NCBI RefSeq assembly: GCF_004027225.2 | Contig: NC_044282.2 | Location: forward strand, 74,224,287 to 74,288,286 | DNA from: Strigops habroptila | Taxonomy: Eukaryota; Chordata; Aves; Psittaciformes; Psittacidae | Direction of reading: 5' to 3' | DNA: 64,000 nt | Shown: piece by piece, positions 1 to 36,002 of the stretch | How positions within the stretch are numbered: the stretch's first letter is position 1 | How the letters are laid out: each line of letters begins with the position of its first letter | Translations under genes and position numbers: made by a program | The notes under the pieces: generated by a model | What the model saw: only the letters and a program-made list of their open reading frames with translations | What the model was told of the DNA's origin: nothing | Databases searched by the model: none

Positions 1-608
1 GTGCAGCTCAGTCTTCCTTTATGTACTCAATAGACAAATATTTCTCACTCTGATTTATTTGTTCTAAATGATTAATTTATTGTTGAGAAAGTACTAGCAC
101 TAAGCTGACACCCTAGACTTAAGGGTATAGTTTCTTCCAGGTACTCTTCAGTGTACCATATCACTTCTATTTGTCACCTGAACACTGCTTTTGTCACTGT
201 ACTTCATGCATTCAAAACCGATCTTTTTAAGTCCTATGACTGAGGATTACTACTAGTCCCTTAATATATGTATTACAGACATTATTTATCCTTCAATATG
301 TTTATGAGCTTAAATTGCCTTGTTGAAATCTTGCTCTTGGCAAGGGTTAGGGTTAGGTTTTGTTCTTCCCAACAAAAGGCACAGCAGACAGGAGGATAAA
401 CCCTTCACGTGCTGCGTGAGATAAAATAGTCACTTACAAGGTCGTTGTGTTTCTTTCTGAGGTAAATTTCAACCTTTTAAACTTCTGTTAGTTCATTTTT
501 AACTGTCTTTGGCTTTATTGATGTTGAAGGTTGGAGGAAGGAGAACTAGAATATACCATTTTCTGGGAAGGCCCATAGCAGCCAGTACACAAGCTCTGAT
601 AAACATAG

Positions 609-10406
<9,798 letters not shown>

Positions 10407-10424
10407 ATGAAACCAAAACTTTGG

Positions 10425-10430
10425 AATAAA
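10425..10430 (+). terminator. Candidate proximal poly(A) signal of PPP4R3B
   Basis: AATAAA begins 19 nt after the stop codon, followed by a T-rich stretch. If used, it would give an extremely short 3' UTR. Confidence 0.35.
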
Positions 10431-12970
10431 AACTTTTTATTATGGGGTTTCAAATGCTGCAACTGTTTTAAGAGCTAAAAGGAATCTGATTCAGAAAGCT
10501 TTCTCCCATGAGTATATAAGATAATACAAGGAGTAGCAAAAGAAACTCAGTGTATCAGCTAGAAAGGGTTAGTTCTGTAAACACAAAGCTTCCAAGGAAC
10601 TGAATATCTTTCTAGTAAGTCAGGAGTCTGCCATTCAGGCTGTCAACAAAGTGAAAAATGAAATCAAAAGCAGTGGGTTGGTATTCAGAGAACCTGGATG
10701 CTGGCTCCTCAGTGAGGAAAGGCTCAGGTGTCGGGAGGGCAGGGAGGGAATGGGGTGTAAACACTTTCTAAATACTATTGCAGGGTTTCCCCAGTGTTTA
10801 ACAGAACTAGGAGAGAAAAAAATAACAATTCAAGCTTCAATTTCAAACCTGGTAATCTTAATTTTGTAATGGTGCTGTCCGTTGTGTTCTTTTAGCAATG
10901 CCTCTTTTAAAACTTAAGGGAAAACTAACTGTTTGCAGAAGAACAATCCAGATTTGGGGACCATTTCTTAGCAATTAAATGGCATTTCTCGAGGTTGGTC
11001 GGAGGGAGGGACACTGCAGTTCCAGTGCATGCGGAGTTGTTTAAACCAGTTCAAAAGGTTTTAATTTGTATTTTTCAAGAGGAGCAAATGGAAGCTGGAT
11101 TCCAAACAGATGGGTTTGCTTGGTTTTTCAATTCGACATCCAGTAATAGCCATGCCAAGGAACAGGCGCTTCCACAGTACCTCCAGGAGCTGCTGGTGCG
11201 GCAGCGGCACCCGCGGCCAGGCGCCGGCTTCGCGGTGGGAAGGATCCCGATTGGAATTGCTGTCTGGGATGTGGGGTGAGCTGTCTCTCCAGGGAGCAGT
11301 GAGCCCTTCCCAGTTGGTGAGGTGTAACTGTGGTGGTCATCGGCAACACCACCGCGTTGGTCACCGCGATGAGCCGAGCAGCGTGTTTAACACCAAAGTC
11401 ACTTTGGACCAAGATGGAATTGTTCCTCACAGAACACCGGGCTCTGAGGCAGGATCCACAAGCAGCACCTGAACCTGGGTGTCACACGAAAGCTGCTTTT
11501 TTAATCCATCAAAGCACATTCCACGTAGGTGAGCAAACTGTGACAAATAGAGGTGAGTTGGTGGCGAGTGGCTAGAGGCAAACAGTCCAGGTTTTATGTT
11601 CAAGAGCAGCAAGTGAACTGTAAATATTTTAATGTTAGTTTGCCCACGTGTGATCTGAGATCATGAGGAAGAGAGAGGAAATTCCCCAGCGACAACTGAC
11701 ATGTCAGAAATGTTAAAACCAGCTGCAATCCACCACATAGATCACTCGTAATATGTGTTATGGGTCCATTTCTCCTGGAATAGTTTAAACTGAAGCAGTT
11801 TCTCTGTTTTGGAGATTTTTGTAGTTAGTTTTAATTTTAGCTATTGTTTGGAAAAAGATGGGCTGTCTGTGTAGATATGAAGTATAGTTTTTTTCCATAA
11901 AACAGAAGTTTATTTTGTATTAAAAATACCACTGTACTTGTTTTACACCATTTGTATACATGTGGTGATATTAATGCTGAACTGTAAAATTCAGGAATTA
12001 AAATGTGACCCTGTAATTCCATAAGTATTGCTTTGGTTTGGTTTGTTACACATGGGAAGTTAACTCTGAATTTTAAATGTGGCTATTTTAGAGGATTTTT
12101 TAAGGTTAGTTATCCATGCAGTTTGAAAAGTAACTCTATACCACTGGATGAAATCCCAAAGGGAATGTGTGAGCTCCTCCCAACGCATAAGCTAGCCACA
12201 AGCGTACTGATGGATGAGTGGACCTGGGGACAGTGGAGGTGCCCTTTGTGGCTCCAGGCAGCCAGGAATGGGACTCCTTCACCCATGGAATGAATTGGTT
12301 CTGACACAGAGGATCCAAGGAAGTGTTTGCCGGTAAAGCGGAGCTGCAGTGTCATCATCGTGTGTTGGTGATCATCTCGTTTCCTTCCTGGTGATTCTTC
12401 TCTCCGTTGTAAAGATGATTTAACTTCTTCCAGCACCACACGTGCTCCTCGAGCAGTGTACGTGCCTTTACTAACCTGAGGCTGAAAAATGTCAACTCCT
12501 GCTCTGTGGACCCAGACTGTCCTGATGCTCTTTCACCGCCACCCAAACCAAGCTCTCCGAGGGTCTCTGCCTGAAGCGTGTTAGTCCTTCCTCTGCTCCC
12601 CACCACCCCAGCTCGTCCCTCAAGTACTGTCAGGAGCTTTAAAACCACACTCAGACCAACATGAGGATTTTTACAGCAAGAACAAGAATGTAATGAATTT
12701 TTATAGTTACTAGAAGACTGTAAAGTGGCATTAGATGTCCCATTTATGAAAAAGCCCTAAAATCCCTGTAGCAGACGAGGTGCAGCAGCACCCTTTTCAC
12801 CTGGGTCTGTCCCCTCACCCTGTGGATGCTGTTCCCAGCCTGACCTGGTTGGTGCTGCTGGGTTCTGCCTGTGGGCAGCCGCCTTCCTGTGCCTGGGGTC
12901 CTTCCACTGCCGCTCTTTTGGGGAAAGAACAGAACATCTGCCAACGTGTACCAGTTATAAATGCTATTTT

Positions 12971-12976
12971 AATAAA
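12971..12976 (+). terminator. Candidate distal poly(A) signal of PPP4R3B
   Basis: A canonical AATAAA is followed 15-40 nt later by a GT/T-rich downstream element (12991-13015). This is the arrangement expected for cleavage near 12990. Confidence 0.5.
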
Positions 12977-13012
12977 AAGTTACATGAAACTTGAAGTGGT
13001 TGAGTTTGTTCT

Positions 13013-13018
13013 TTTAAT
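13013..13018 (-). terminator. Candidate poly(A) signal of CFAP36
   Basis: On the minus strand this reads ATTAAA, the commonest variant signal. It is the first canonical-type signal I find downstream of the CFAP36 stop (13994) and would give a 3' UTR of roughly 1 kb that includes two CR1 fragments. Confidence 0.35.
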
Positions 13019-13061
13019 GCGCGTAAAGTGCTGCAGCCAACTATGCAATGATGTGGTTGGA

Positions 13062-13170
13062 TGGGGCTTGGAGCAACCTGCTCTAGTGGAAGGTGTCCCT
13101 GCCTGTGGCAGGGGGTTGGAACTGGGTGAGCTTTAAGGTCCTTTCCAACACAAACCATTCTGTGACATTG
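13062..13170 (+). mobile_element. CR1 3'-end fragment
   Basis: It starts at GGGCTTGGAGCAACCTGCTC and ends AACCATTCTGTGAC. It is about 100 bp and lies in the CFAP36 3' UTR region, antisense to CFAP36. Confidence 0.85.
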
Positions 13171-13465
13171 TGCAAAAGACATTGTCCCACGTCTGTCATA
13201 GCCCCACCAGTAAAGATTTACTTTAAAAGATTTCCACTTTGAAACTTTCCCAAGCTGTGCAGTTAAAGCAATTACTTTTACTCAGTTGCATTTATAGCAA
13301 AACTGGAACAAAGGACTCATAAACTGCCCCAAAAATACATAAACCAATGTAATCCTGAGTTAATATGTTAATGTCTTGACTCCAAGCTTGTTATCTTTCT
13401 CAAATACATGGTTGTAGTTGCACTTCCTTGTGAAATGAGACTATATTACATTGTGCAGCTGAAAA

Positions 13466-13590
13466 CCAGCACTTGGACAGAGCCTTGGGCAACACTGTCT
13501 AGTGTGAGATGTCCCTGCCCATGGCAGGGGGTTGGAACTGGAGGAGCTTTAAACTCCTTTCCAACCCAAACCAGTCTGTGATTCTATATG
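13466..13590 (+). mobile_element. CR1 3'-end fragment, diverged
   Basis: It contains the CCCTGCCCATGGCAGGGGGT block and ends CAGTCTGTGATTCTAT. It is more diverged than the neighbouring copy. Confidence 0.8.
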
Positions 13591-13993
13591 CTAATAAGAA
13601 GAACCAAGTTCTGTAATTTTAAAAATAAGAAGTTAAAATTCCTAACTCAGAGCTATTCCTGTAGGAATTACTTCAACAGATCTCGGGATCTGCTTTTGGT
13701 CTATATAATATTAAGTGGTTGAGGCCAGTAGTTCAGAAACTGATCTGTGTGTTGCAATGATGTTAAATGGCTGAACGTGTCCCAGTGAAAGTGAGTTTCC
13801 AGCATTCTGGAAAATAAGTGGTTTTAGTGTATTTCAGTGTAATTTTAAATATACATGAAGTACTGAGTTGCTTGTCTGAAAGTTCTATAAAACTAAGGGT
13901 AATATTGGAAAGCAACTCCATTCAGTTGCTGCTTCTGTACCTTACTCTAAAAACATACTCATGTTCTTGGGGTCTGCAACGAGCTGCTTAAAA

Positions 13994-28050
<14,057 letters not shown>

Positions 28051-28350
28051 GGCGGGGCGGAGCGGCGATGGCGGCCGCGGCCGCGTAACGGGGAGGCGGG
28101 GTGGAGGCGCGGAGGGCCGCGGTGATCGGTGCGACCGGTGCGACCGGCTCAGGATGCTCCCCGTGCCCGCCGCGGAGGCCCGGGCACCGGACGGTACAGC
28201 GGACCTGCGGCCGGGGGCAACGGGTTAACGCGGCGCTTCGCGCTTCAGTGCTCCGCAAGGATGCGAAGGGTGATCCCGGGAGGGAGAATTCCCGTTCATC
28301 CGCGTTTCGTCCTGCATGGAGTGTGCGACCAGCAACTCCTCTGCGCCTCC

Positions 28351-30271
28351 TCAGCTGCTGTACCCGCTGCTCCCATTCCAGGCACCAGGCCCTTGTGCGG
28401 ACACGGATACCTCGGCACAACTCGTGCCGCTGAGGTGTAAGGATTAGGAAATCATTTACAAGGCAATACATAAGAACATTGACATTAAAACTTAATTGTT
28501 TGGGTGTTCTTTCTTAGGGCCGGTATTTGTGGATACATTCCTTTCCTCCACTAAAATTAATGTAAGCTCTGTCGTCCCGTTGCACTGCTGAAAGACTGAA
28601 AAGGTTTCCCTCATGTTTACATTTATTGTCTTCCTAATATTTAAATTCATTTCCTTTCTAATGTCAGATGACTGGTCGCTTTTGTGTGTGTGTATTACTG
28701 TTAAGTAAAAACAAAAAACCCAAAACAACCAAAGCTCTTTGAAATCTATTAAACCTTTTTTAACTCTGCCCTTCTCCAAGGTTCTTTATGCAGGGAAGGA
28801 ACCAGTGGTACCGTGGTCGCTGCAGTTGGTGACACCAGGCTCCAGTCTTGTTCTTGCTCAAGAAAAACTCTCATAGCCATTAACGAGGTTTTACCTGCAG
28901 AAGGATCCAGGGCTGGGTGTACACTGATTTATTTTCATGTCAGAGGTTACAACTCTGTGCTGTCCTCGCTGCAGAGTAATACTGATCAGCCGTGCTTAAC
29001 TTCATCATTTTAGTACGATGCTGCACTCAAGAGCTGTCACATTTTCCTTTCACAGACCACTTGAACTCCCTTCACACACAGTGCTTTTATTTCTGCAGCC
29101 GGGGTTGTGGTCTGCAACTATCAATAGTATGAAGGTATTGCCTGTAGGCAGCTACCTCAGATTTGATCATTCACGTAATTAAATCACTAATTCAAGCGTA
29201 CCTGATGGTGAAGTATGTTCACCTCTTGCATACGCCATCGGCATCAAACACCCACCATGAAATGAAACTGGTAAGCTTGGAAAGGCACCGGGCAGGGCTC
29301 GGACCAGAAAATCCTGGAGTTTTATATTTTTCTTCTCCTTTGAATGAAGTAGGTAAAAACCCATCAGACACATGCTTGGAAGCCAGAGAGCATCTGACAT
29401 TCAGATATGACTTCTCAAAAAGGCAGCGTGTATTTCCAGACACGGGGTGTTTGTACCTCATACCAGAGCTCACAGTGTGTACCTCACCGAGCAGAACGAA
29501 GCTGAAAGCTGAAGGGTCTCCTAATTTCTCTAATCAGTATCAATACTGAGATTAATTGCAATAAAGAGGTCATAATGCCAAACCAGTTTTGTCCTCTGTA
29601 TCACATGCTTACATATCAGTGCACGTAGCTGTATAGTAGGACTTGCCCCAAACCTCTGGCTTCTCCTGCTTCTGCTAGCAACGTGCTTGTCTCTGTGGAG
29701 GTCAGCTGAGATGTCTCAACACACTGAGAAAACCTTCTTATTCTTTCAGCATGGGTAATCTTATTTTTCACTTCTTATTTGTGGCATAAAAATGAAAGCA
29801 TTTCATCACAGTTACAAGATAAACTGCTGGAGTAATGAATATGAGGGAGTTCTGTCCACTCTAATCAAACCCATTTTATCACCTCACATGAAACTGCCCA
29901 GTATTATTATGTTCTGTTCTTAGATGTCAAGGGAACACTTGAGTTAAGTCTTTTAGTTGCAATAGCACAAAAGCTAGTGCAGGAAATGCTCTCCTGTCTG
30001 ACTTACACAAGAGCAATTACTGCTTCATCTTCTGTCTCCTCTGGACAAGAAACCATATCGGACAGTTTGACAGACTCTTGGTTCATTGCTTTTTAGATGC
30101 AGTGACAAGCAAATTCTGTCACGCCTTTCCAGTCTGCATGCTGCTGAGTTCTTCATGGCAGCACCCAACTCTCTTCACCTTCAGTGGGTTCCACTCATAC
30201 ACATAATGCAGCAAATCCCAAAGCCCAAGGTATTGCATCTCCAGTCTCTCTTTTATCAAATAATTCTTGCG
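28351..30271. other. Intergenic DNA upstream of CFAP36
   Basis: No exon, repeat family or RNA gene was recognised. Short open frames (for example 29163-29549) have no recognisable product. Confidence 0.5.
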
Positions 30272-30508
30272 CTATAATAGTATAATATATAGTATTATAC
30301 TATATATATACTATGTATAGAATATATATAATGTAACATAATGTAACATAACGTAACGTAACGTAATGTAATGTAACGTAACGTAATGTAACGTAATGTA
30401 ACGTAATATAACATCGTATCGTATATCATATAATATATAGTACTATAATAGTATAATATAGTATATATATAGATTAACAATCTATAATAATCTATAATAA
30501 TCTGTAAT
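30272..30508. repeat. AT-rich satellite-like tract with GTAAY pentanucleotide array
   Basis: The core (about 30331-30412) is made of roughly fourteen GTAAC/GTAAT pentamers. AT-rich arms flank it. An 18-bp direct repeat (CTATAATAGTATAATATA) occurs at 30272-30289 and again at 30443-30460. A 10-bp-stem inverted repeat lies at 30285-30307. It abuts the 5' end of a CR1 copy. Confidence 0.85.
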
Positions 30509-30511
30509 ACT

Positions 30512-30892
30512 GTACTGTGTGCAGTTCTGGTGTCCTCAATATAAGAAGGACATGGAGCTGTTGGAGCAAGTGCAGAGGAGGCCACGAGGATGATCAGGGG
30601 CTGGAGCACTTCCCGTAGTGACAGGCTGTGACAGTTGGGGCTGTTCAGCCTGGAGAAGAGAAGCTGCTGGAGACCTCAGAGCAGCTTCCAGTGTCTGAAG
30701 GGGGCTACAAGGATGCTGGAGAGGGACTCTTCATCAGGGACTGGAGTGACAGGACAAGGGGTGATGGGTTCAAACTGAAACAGGGGAAGTTCAGGTTAGA
30801 TACAAGGCAGAAGTTCTTCCCCGTGAGAGTGCTGAGGCGCTCGCACAGACTTTTCCCAGAGAAGCTGTGGCTGCCCCATCCCTGGCAGGATG
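30512..30892 (+). mobile_element. CR1 LINE fragment, 5' and 3' truncated
   Basis: It begins near GTGCAGTTCTGGTGTCCTC and runs through the CR1 reverse-transcriptase 3' end into the GAGAAGCTGTGGCTGCCCC block. It stops at CCCTGGCAGG without the usual 3' tail. It reaches further 5' than the other copies in the window and is more diverged. Confidence 0.85.
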
Positions 30893-30904
30893 CAGATGGT
30901 CAAA

Positions 30905-31856
30905 ACTAATGAATTTGAAAAATAAAATAAAAAAGAGGCAAAAAGTAAGGCAGATGAGCTTTTAGCTACTGGCAAAGCAAAGCTTGTTTTACATCACCCT
31001 TAACTTCTTCCTTTTAGTCTTTTCAGTGTGGATAATTCTGTTGATGTTTGGGCAATGTTGAGGCTATTGGCAAAGGTGCAATATTTAGATTTACAGTCAT
31101 AGTAAACAGTCTTATTATTAATCTTTTGCTTAGGCTTTAATCCTTCCACCTAATTTGTAATATCTAGTAAATAGTTTTACAATGGTAACAACTATAAATA
31201 TTTTCATCTTAGTGAACCTAATACAACTTTTCTAGTTTGCTTTTATAAATTTTAGTTTGGGAGGGATTTTTTTTTAGGGAATAATCACATCTCTGAAAGG
31301 AAATTCCAGTCTTGTTTTGTAAAGCTGACCTCAAAGAGAATTCTGATCTCAAGCAATCTTCTGGAAAACTGTGGTGCAAAGGCTTTTTCTCCATGGAAAC
31401 TCTGGGCCTGTGGACCCTGAGAAGCTGTTGTGCACTCCACTTTTCCTGGGTAGCAAAGGTATAGTTAGACTTTCCTTGACATATTTTTATCTAACTTGTT
31501 CTTCAAAACTTCTAATAAAAAAGATTCTATGACTTCCCTGTATCCAGTTTTTTTCTACTAGACCCACAAATACAGAGCTGTTAAATTTAATGGAAAGGCC
31601 ATAGGAAAACAGTGTAATTGTGTATTGAGCAATGTGTGGAAAAAAGGTACATCCTACACTGTATTTAAAATGTATAAAGTATTGTGATATTCTCCTGTAT
31701 AACTTTAAAAGAAATTAAATAGGTTTCAAGCTCAAATTATGATTTGCTAAAGCCTTTAAGCTTGTGCAGTTTACGCATTTTTAAGCTGGTGTTTTTCACT
31801 CCAGCAAAACACGAACAGTTCAAATTCACAAACTATATAGATGAGACCCTGAGTGA
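30905..31856. other. Intergenic DNA, nothing recognised
   Basis: This is AT-rich unique-looking sequence with no exon, repeat or RNA gene that I can name. Confidence 0.5.
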
Positions 31857-31952
31857 CACAGGTTAGTGGTGGCCTTGGCAGTGCTGGGTAACAGTTGGAC
31901 TTGATGATCTCAAAAAGTCTTTTCCAACCTGGTTGATTCTATGGTTCTGTAA
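31857..31952 (+). mobile_element. CR1 3' fragment, same subfamily as 26383
   Basis: It contains GGTGGCCTTGGCAGTGCTGG, TTGGACTTGATGATCT and TTTTCCAACCTGGTTG, ending ATTCTATGGTTCTG. Confidence 0.85.
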
Positions 31953-33132
31953 ATTGCAGGCCAGAACCTTTATTCATATGGATATATCACGGGAAGATGG
32001 GCAGAGCTTCACTTCCCACGTCAGCGGGAAAGCTCCCTTGACTATTAGTTTGTAAAGTTAAACCTCAGTACTAGAGGTTTGCTCGGATTGACGTGCTCAT
32101 GTGTGTGCACCTTCTCTTCATCTTCTCCCTGACCCCCACAGAAAAGCAGCCTGAGGTCAGTAGCCAGACCGTAAAGAAGTAGCACATTTCTTTTGTCTGG
32201 GAACTCAGTCAAGATTTGTTTCCTGACCACCCAGCAGCAACGTATTTGCTATGAGGAAAAAGGAACCATGGGAGACTGCTTTATGGCAGCAGGAGTGCTC
32301 TTCCAAAAGAAACTATTTAGATAAAGCAGCAGAAAAATGATCTACTAAACACTATCTGCTCACATGTATTTTGATTCACAGAGCAAACATTGTCATCAGA
32401 GCTAAACCTCTGTGTCCTGTTTATCACACATAGGTCTCACATGAATGTCAACTCACATATTCCCTGGCACTTCCTTGCACATATTTTTCATTCTCTTTCT
32501 TCTCTTCCCTACACAGCAGCACATGCAAAAGTATACTAAAAATGTAAGTAAGTTCATCATTTTATCCTCCTTGATTTTTCACCCGGAAGAAACTAAATGT
32601 GTTCCAGCAAGTGCAGGGGGGTTTCTGTGCACAATTTAACATGCATTTAGGAAAGTGCTTTGTACTCAGCAGTTCTTACCTAAAATGTTTAATTAAGCTG
32701 TTAATTAAGCTGCCAATTAAGTTGGTATAACACAGCCTCTGGCACCTCATTTAGCACATGACCATTCTCATCTTTCCCCCAGTAATATTCTTCAGTCCAA
32801 TAGGCAGAGTTAAATGTGACTTTAGCATAAAAGGTTAGAAGTTATAATACTAATCAGGCTGGGTTTAGTTGTAATTACTTATTGATGAGGGTTTTGTTAA
32901 ATATGATATACTTCAGTGGCTTCATTTACTTTAGGCAAAGCTAAAATAGAAGTGAAATTGGTTCTAAGCAATGCAAACACATTGAAGTGCTTAAAGTCAA
33001 ATAGGGAATCATGAGTTATATTAGTTTTCCTCCCCTCAGGGATATCGAACTCCTGCAGAAACTTCTAAAGATCTTCCTATTTAGGTCATTTTCTTTTGTT
33101 TTATAAAGCTTGTCTTTTCTCTTGTGACTCAA
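31953..33132. other. Intergenic DNA, nothing recognised
   Basis: No exon or RNA gene was recognised. A short imperfect tandem of TTAATTAAGCTG-type units occurs near 32691-32720. Confidence 0.45.
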
Positions 33133-33603
33133 ATCATAGAATTCCAGCCTGGTTTGTGTTGGAAGGGACCTTAAAGTTCATCCAGTCCCAACCCCCTGCC
33201 ACGGGCAGGGACACCTTCCACTAGAGCAGGTTGCTCCAAGCCCGTGTCCAACCTGGCCTTGAACACTGCCAGGGATGGGGCAGCCACAGCTTCTCTGGGA
33301 AAAGTCTGTGCCAGCGCCTCAGCACCCTCACAGGGAAGAGCTTCTGCCTCAGAGCTCATCTCAATCTCCTCTCTGGCAGGTTAAAGCCATTCCCCTTGGC
33401 CTGTCCCTACAGGCCCTTGTCCAAAGCCCCTCTCCAGGTTTCCTGGAGCCCCTTTAGGCACTGGAGCTGCTCTAAGGTCTCCCCTTCAGGAGCCTTCTCT
33501 TCTCCAGGCTGCCCCAGCCCAGCTCTCTCAGCCTGGCTCCAGAGCAGAGCTGCTCCAGCCCTCGCAGCAGCTCCGTGGCCTCCTCTGGCCTCGCTCAAGC
33601 AGG
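33133..33603 (-). mobile_element. CR1 LINE 3' fragment, about 470 bp
   Basis: The reverse-complement tail AATCATAGAATTCCAGCC starts at the left. The copy runs to the segment TCCTCTGGCCTCGCTCAAGC, the same 5' truncation zone as 9125 and 62252. Confidence 0.95.
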
Positions 33604-35855
33604 TCAACGTCCCGCTTGTGTTGTTTTATACAAGTGTAAGGCTGTTTCAGTAGAATTCATCCTGCACCAGAGGCCATTCCTAGCTTTGCTCTTCCAAGAG
33701 CAGGGCAGGTACAAACACATTCAGGAGTGTCACTGTCCCGGAAACGTTTCCTTTTTCCCCATGGTAGAGCAAGCCAACAGGAGAGCCCTGTTACAGGTAC
33801 CACTTCTCCTTTGACAATCCCTTATCCACAACTTCCCATTGCTGAGATGCCGAAGAGGGAACCAAACCTGTTTTCCACCATTAGTGTGGGATTTGGAGCA
33901 GCAACTTGGCTCCTTACTTACTCCCTACTAAATCTGCACAAGTCCAAAAGAAGGATTTACTAGAGACACAAAAATATTCTTAAGGCAGTGTCTGTTCTCT
34001 TTTATCCTGTCATATTTTTCAACTGTCTTCTCCAATAAAAGCATCAGAAATGACAACTGAATATTTTTATTAAAAATGACCCAGCTGACTCCAGCCCCCT
34101 AACTCTGATTTCTAAGAGCCGTTATCATTCATATTTTAAGCTTTTTGTATAGTGCTAATAATGATTCTTAGCTGAATTGTCTAATCTTGAAAGCATCTGA
34201 AGTGTCCAGCATCTAATGAGTTCACCTTCTATTTTGTGGAAATAAGGGATACTAAAAAGTACAAGATTACTTATTTCTTATGTCTTTTAGGGTTTTTTCA
34301 CTTATATACTTGCCACAAACTGTAAACTGTGCACATTTTACCCACACATTCATCCAAAAGTCTATCCATACATTTAATTTCATATATTTCCCTACGGTAA
34401 ATTTTGTTCTTCCTTTACCCAAAATAGGGTTTATTCACATATAGACATGTACACTCTTCATAGGAATTTTCTTCACACATTGACTAAGTGTTTTAGTAGT
34501 GTTTTATTAGTATTTTAGTAATTGCTGTAGTTCTTTTACCATTATTGTTTCTGTGGTGTCTGCACATCCTGAATTCTGTAAAGCCTGTAATGCTTTGGAT
34601 TTGTCTGTCCAATTTCAGCTGGTTGTTATTGAGGGAAGATGAACTAGAGCAAGGTGAATTGTGTGGTTTGAGCTGAAGCCTTGAAGCTTTGTTATTCTGC
34701 TCTCTTCCAGCCCAGAGCTGTGCAGCCGTGAGCAAGTTTAAAAAAAAGAAAGAAGAAAGGCCTCACATTCAACTGATGTTATTTATACAACATAACATAG
34801 GTCCTGCAGGAAACACCCAGCCAAATATCATCAATAGCCTCACAGTTAGCTTACACTAAAGATCTGAGATGTGGCTGTTCAAAGTCCCTGGAATATACCA
34901 GGAAAACCATTTTCCTACAGCTTTGGAATGGTTTTTTACCACTAAGAGAAGATCTTGAATAAGATCTTAAGAACCTGTGTTGTGGTTTAACCCACCCTGA
35001 TAAGAAACTCCATCCTAAAGCAGAGAGAACTTTGCTGAAGTTCAATTTAAATTGAAGACACATATTTGAAACAAATTGGTGTCTTCTAGTTGTTTCAATG
35101 AAAAATTAAGAGCTGGTTGTCTGAATTGTCAGAGGGCTCTTCTGGCTGATGCTGGCATCCAGGAGAGTGGTGGGAGAGAGGAGTGGAAGCTGGCTTATGT
35201 GAAATGACTGCCAGAGGCAAAGCATGGAACAAGAGAGTAGCTCACCCTGTGGTGTGACACTTCACTGTTCTGTAAATCAGGCAATATTTCCAAGGCTAAT
35301 GCTTTTACTGCTTTAGACTCCTGCCATATTCCAGTTTAATGTGTGTGATCATAGCCAAGTCTAAATCTAAATTGCAGAAGTCCATGGAGCTGAGGCTGAC
35401 TGCTGCTGTCATAGTTCTAAGCATTTTGAAGTGTTTTCTTCTCCTGAGCAGCACCTCTTCCTTGCAAGGGCTACACTTTTAGTCTGATGATTGTTCAGCA
35501 TTCACAAAACTGGGAAATGCTCCCTTGTGACTCTTCATTCTTAATTACAAATTAAGACATGGCCCTTCATTAGACTCCACATGGACGAGTTTTCCTGCCC
35601 TTCTGGAGTTAAAAGTGTCTCCACTGTCCTGCTGTAACTAGGAAGGCTGTCAGCCCATTGCTACTAACACCACAAAGTGTTGTGGATGTTGCCAATATAA
35701 ACAGCCTCATGGCCTGGTCTGAGTGTTGGTATTACACAAGCAAGAAAAGCATCTTCTGGGTCCACACTACCACGGTTGGTATAAGTTTGTAGCATGTAAC
35801 TAGGGTTCTTAAAGGAATTTCTGACATTTATTAGGAGTATACCACTCCATGTTTC
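33604..35855. other. Intergenic DNA, nothing recognised
   Basis: No conserved coding segment or known repeat was recognised. Confidence 0.45.
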
Positions 35856-36002
35856 AGTGTTCTAGGCCAGGTTGGACAGAGCCTTGAGCAGCATGGTCTG
35901 CTGTGAGGCATCCCTGCCCATGGCAGGGGCTTGGAACTGGGTGGTCTTGAGGTCCTTTCCAACCCAAACCATTCTGTGATTCTATGATTCTATGATTTTA
36001 TG
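35856..36002 (+). mobile_element. CR1 3' fragment with intact octamer tail
   Basis: It contains CAGGTTGGACAGAGCCTTGA and CCTGCCCATGGCAGGGGC, and ends with the repeated ATTCTATG tail unit (GTGATTCTATGATTCTATGA). Confidence 0.9.

Larger units (their letters stand above)
10407..12995 (+). other. Probable PPP4R3B 3' UTR / intergenic DNA between convergent genes
   Basis: No conserved exon was recognised here. The first AATAAA (10425-10430) is immediately after the stop. A second AATAAA at 12971-12976, followed by a T/G-rich stretch (12991-13015), looks like a complete poly(A) site, so the UTR may run about 2.6 kb. A CpG-rich islet at about 11160-11480 carries open frames on both strands that I cannot assign. 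The true 3' end is inferred, not seen. Confidence 0.5.
12996..13993 (-). other. Probable CFAP36 3' UTR
   Basis: This is non-coding sequence downstream of the CFAP36 stop, up to the ATTAAA at 13018-13013. It contains two + strand CR1 3'-end fragments (13062-13170 and 13466-13590), which would be antisense within the transcript. No exon was seen. The extent is inferred. Confidence 0.4.

Noticed and set aside
341..357. Telomere-like AGGGTTAGGGTTAGG
   Set aside because: It is only a little over two units inside an intron, too short to call an interstitial telomere.
30331..30412. Pentamer array as a possible CRISPR-like array
   Set aside because: There are no spacers and the units are contiguous 5-mers. 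It is a microsatellite in a vertebrate genome.
33231..33653. 140-codon frame (and the similar one at 62246-62692)
   Set aside because: They lie in CR1 copies, antisense to the element. The same peptide recurs wherever CR1 occurs.
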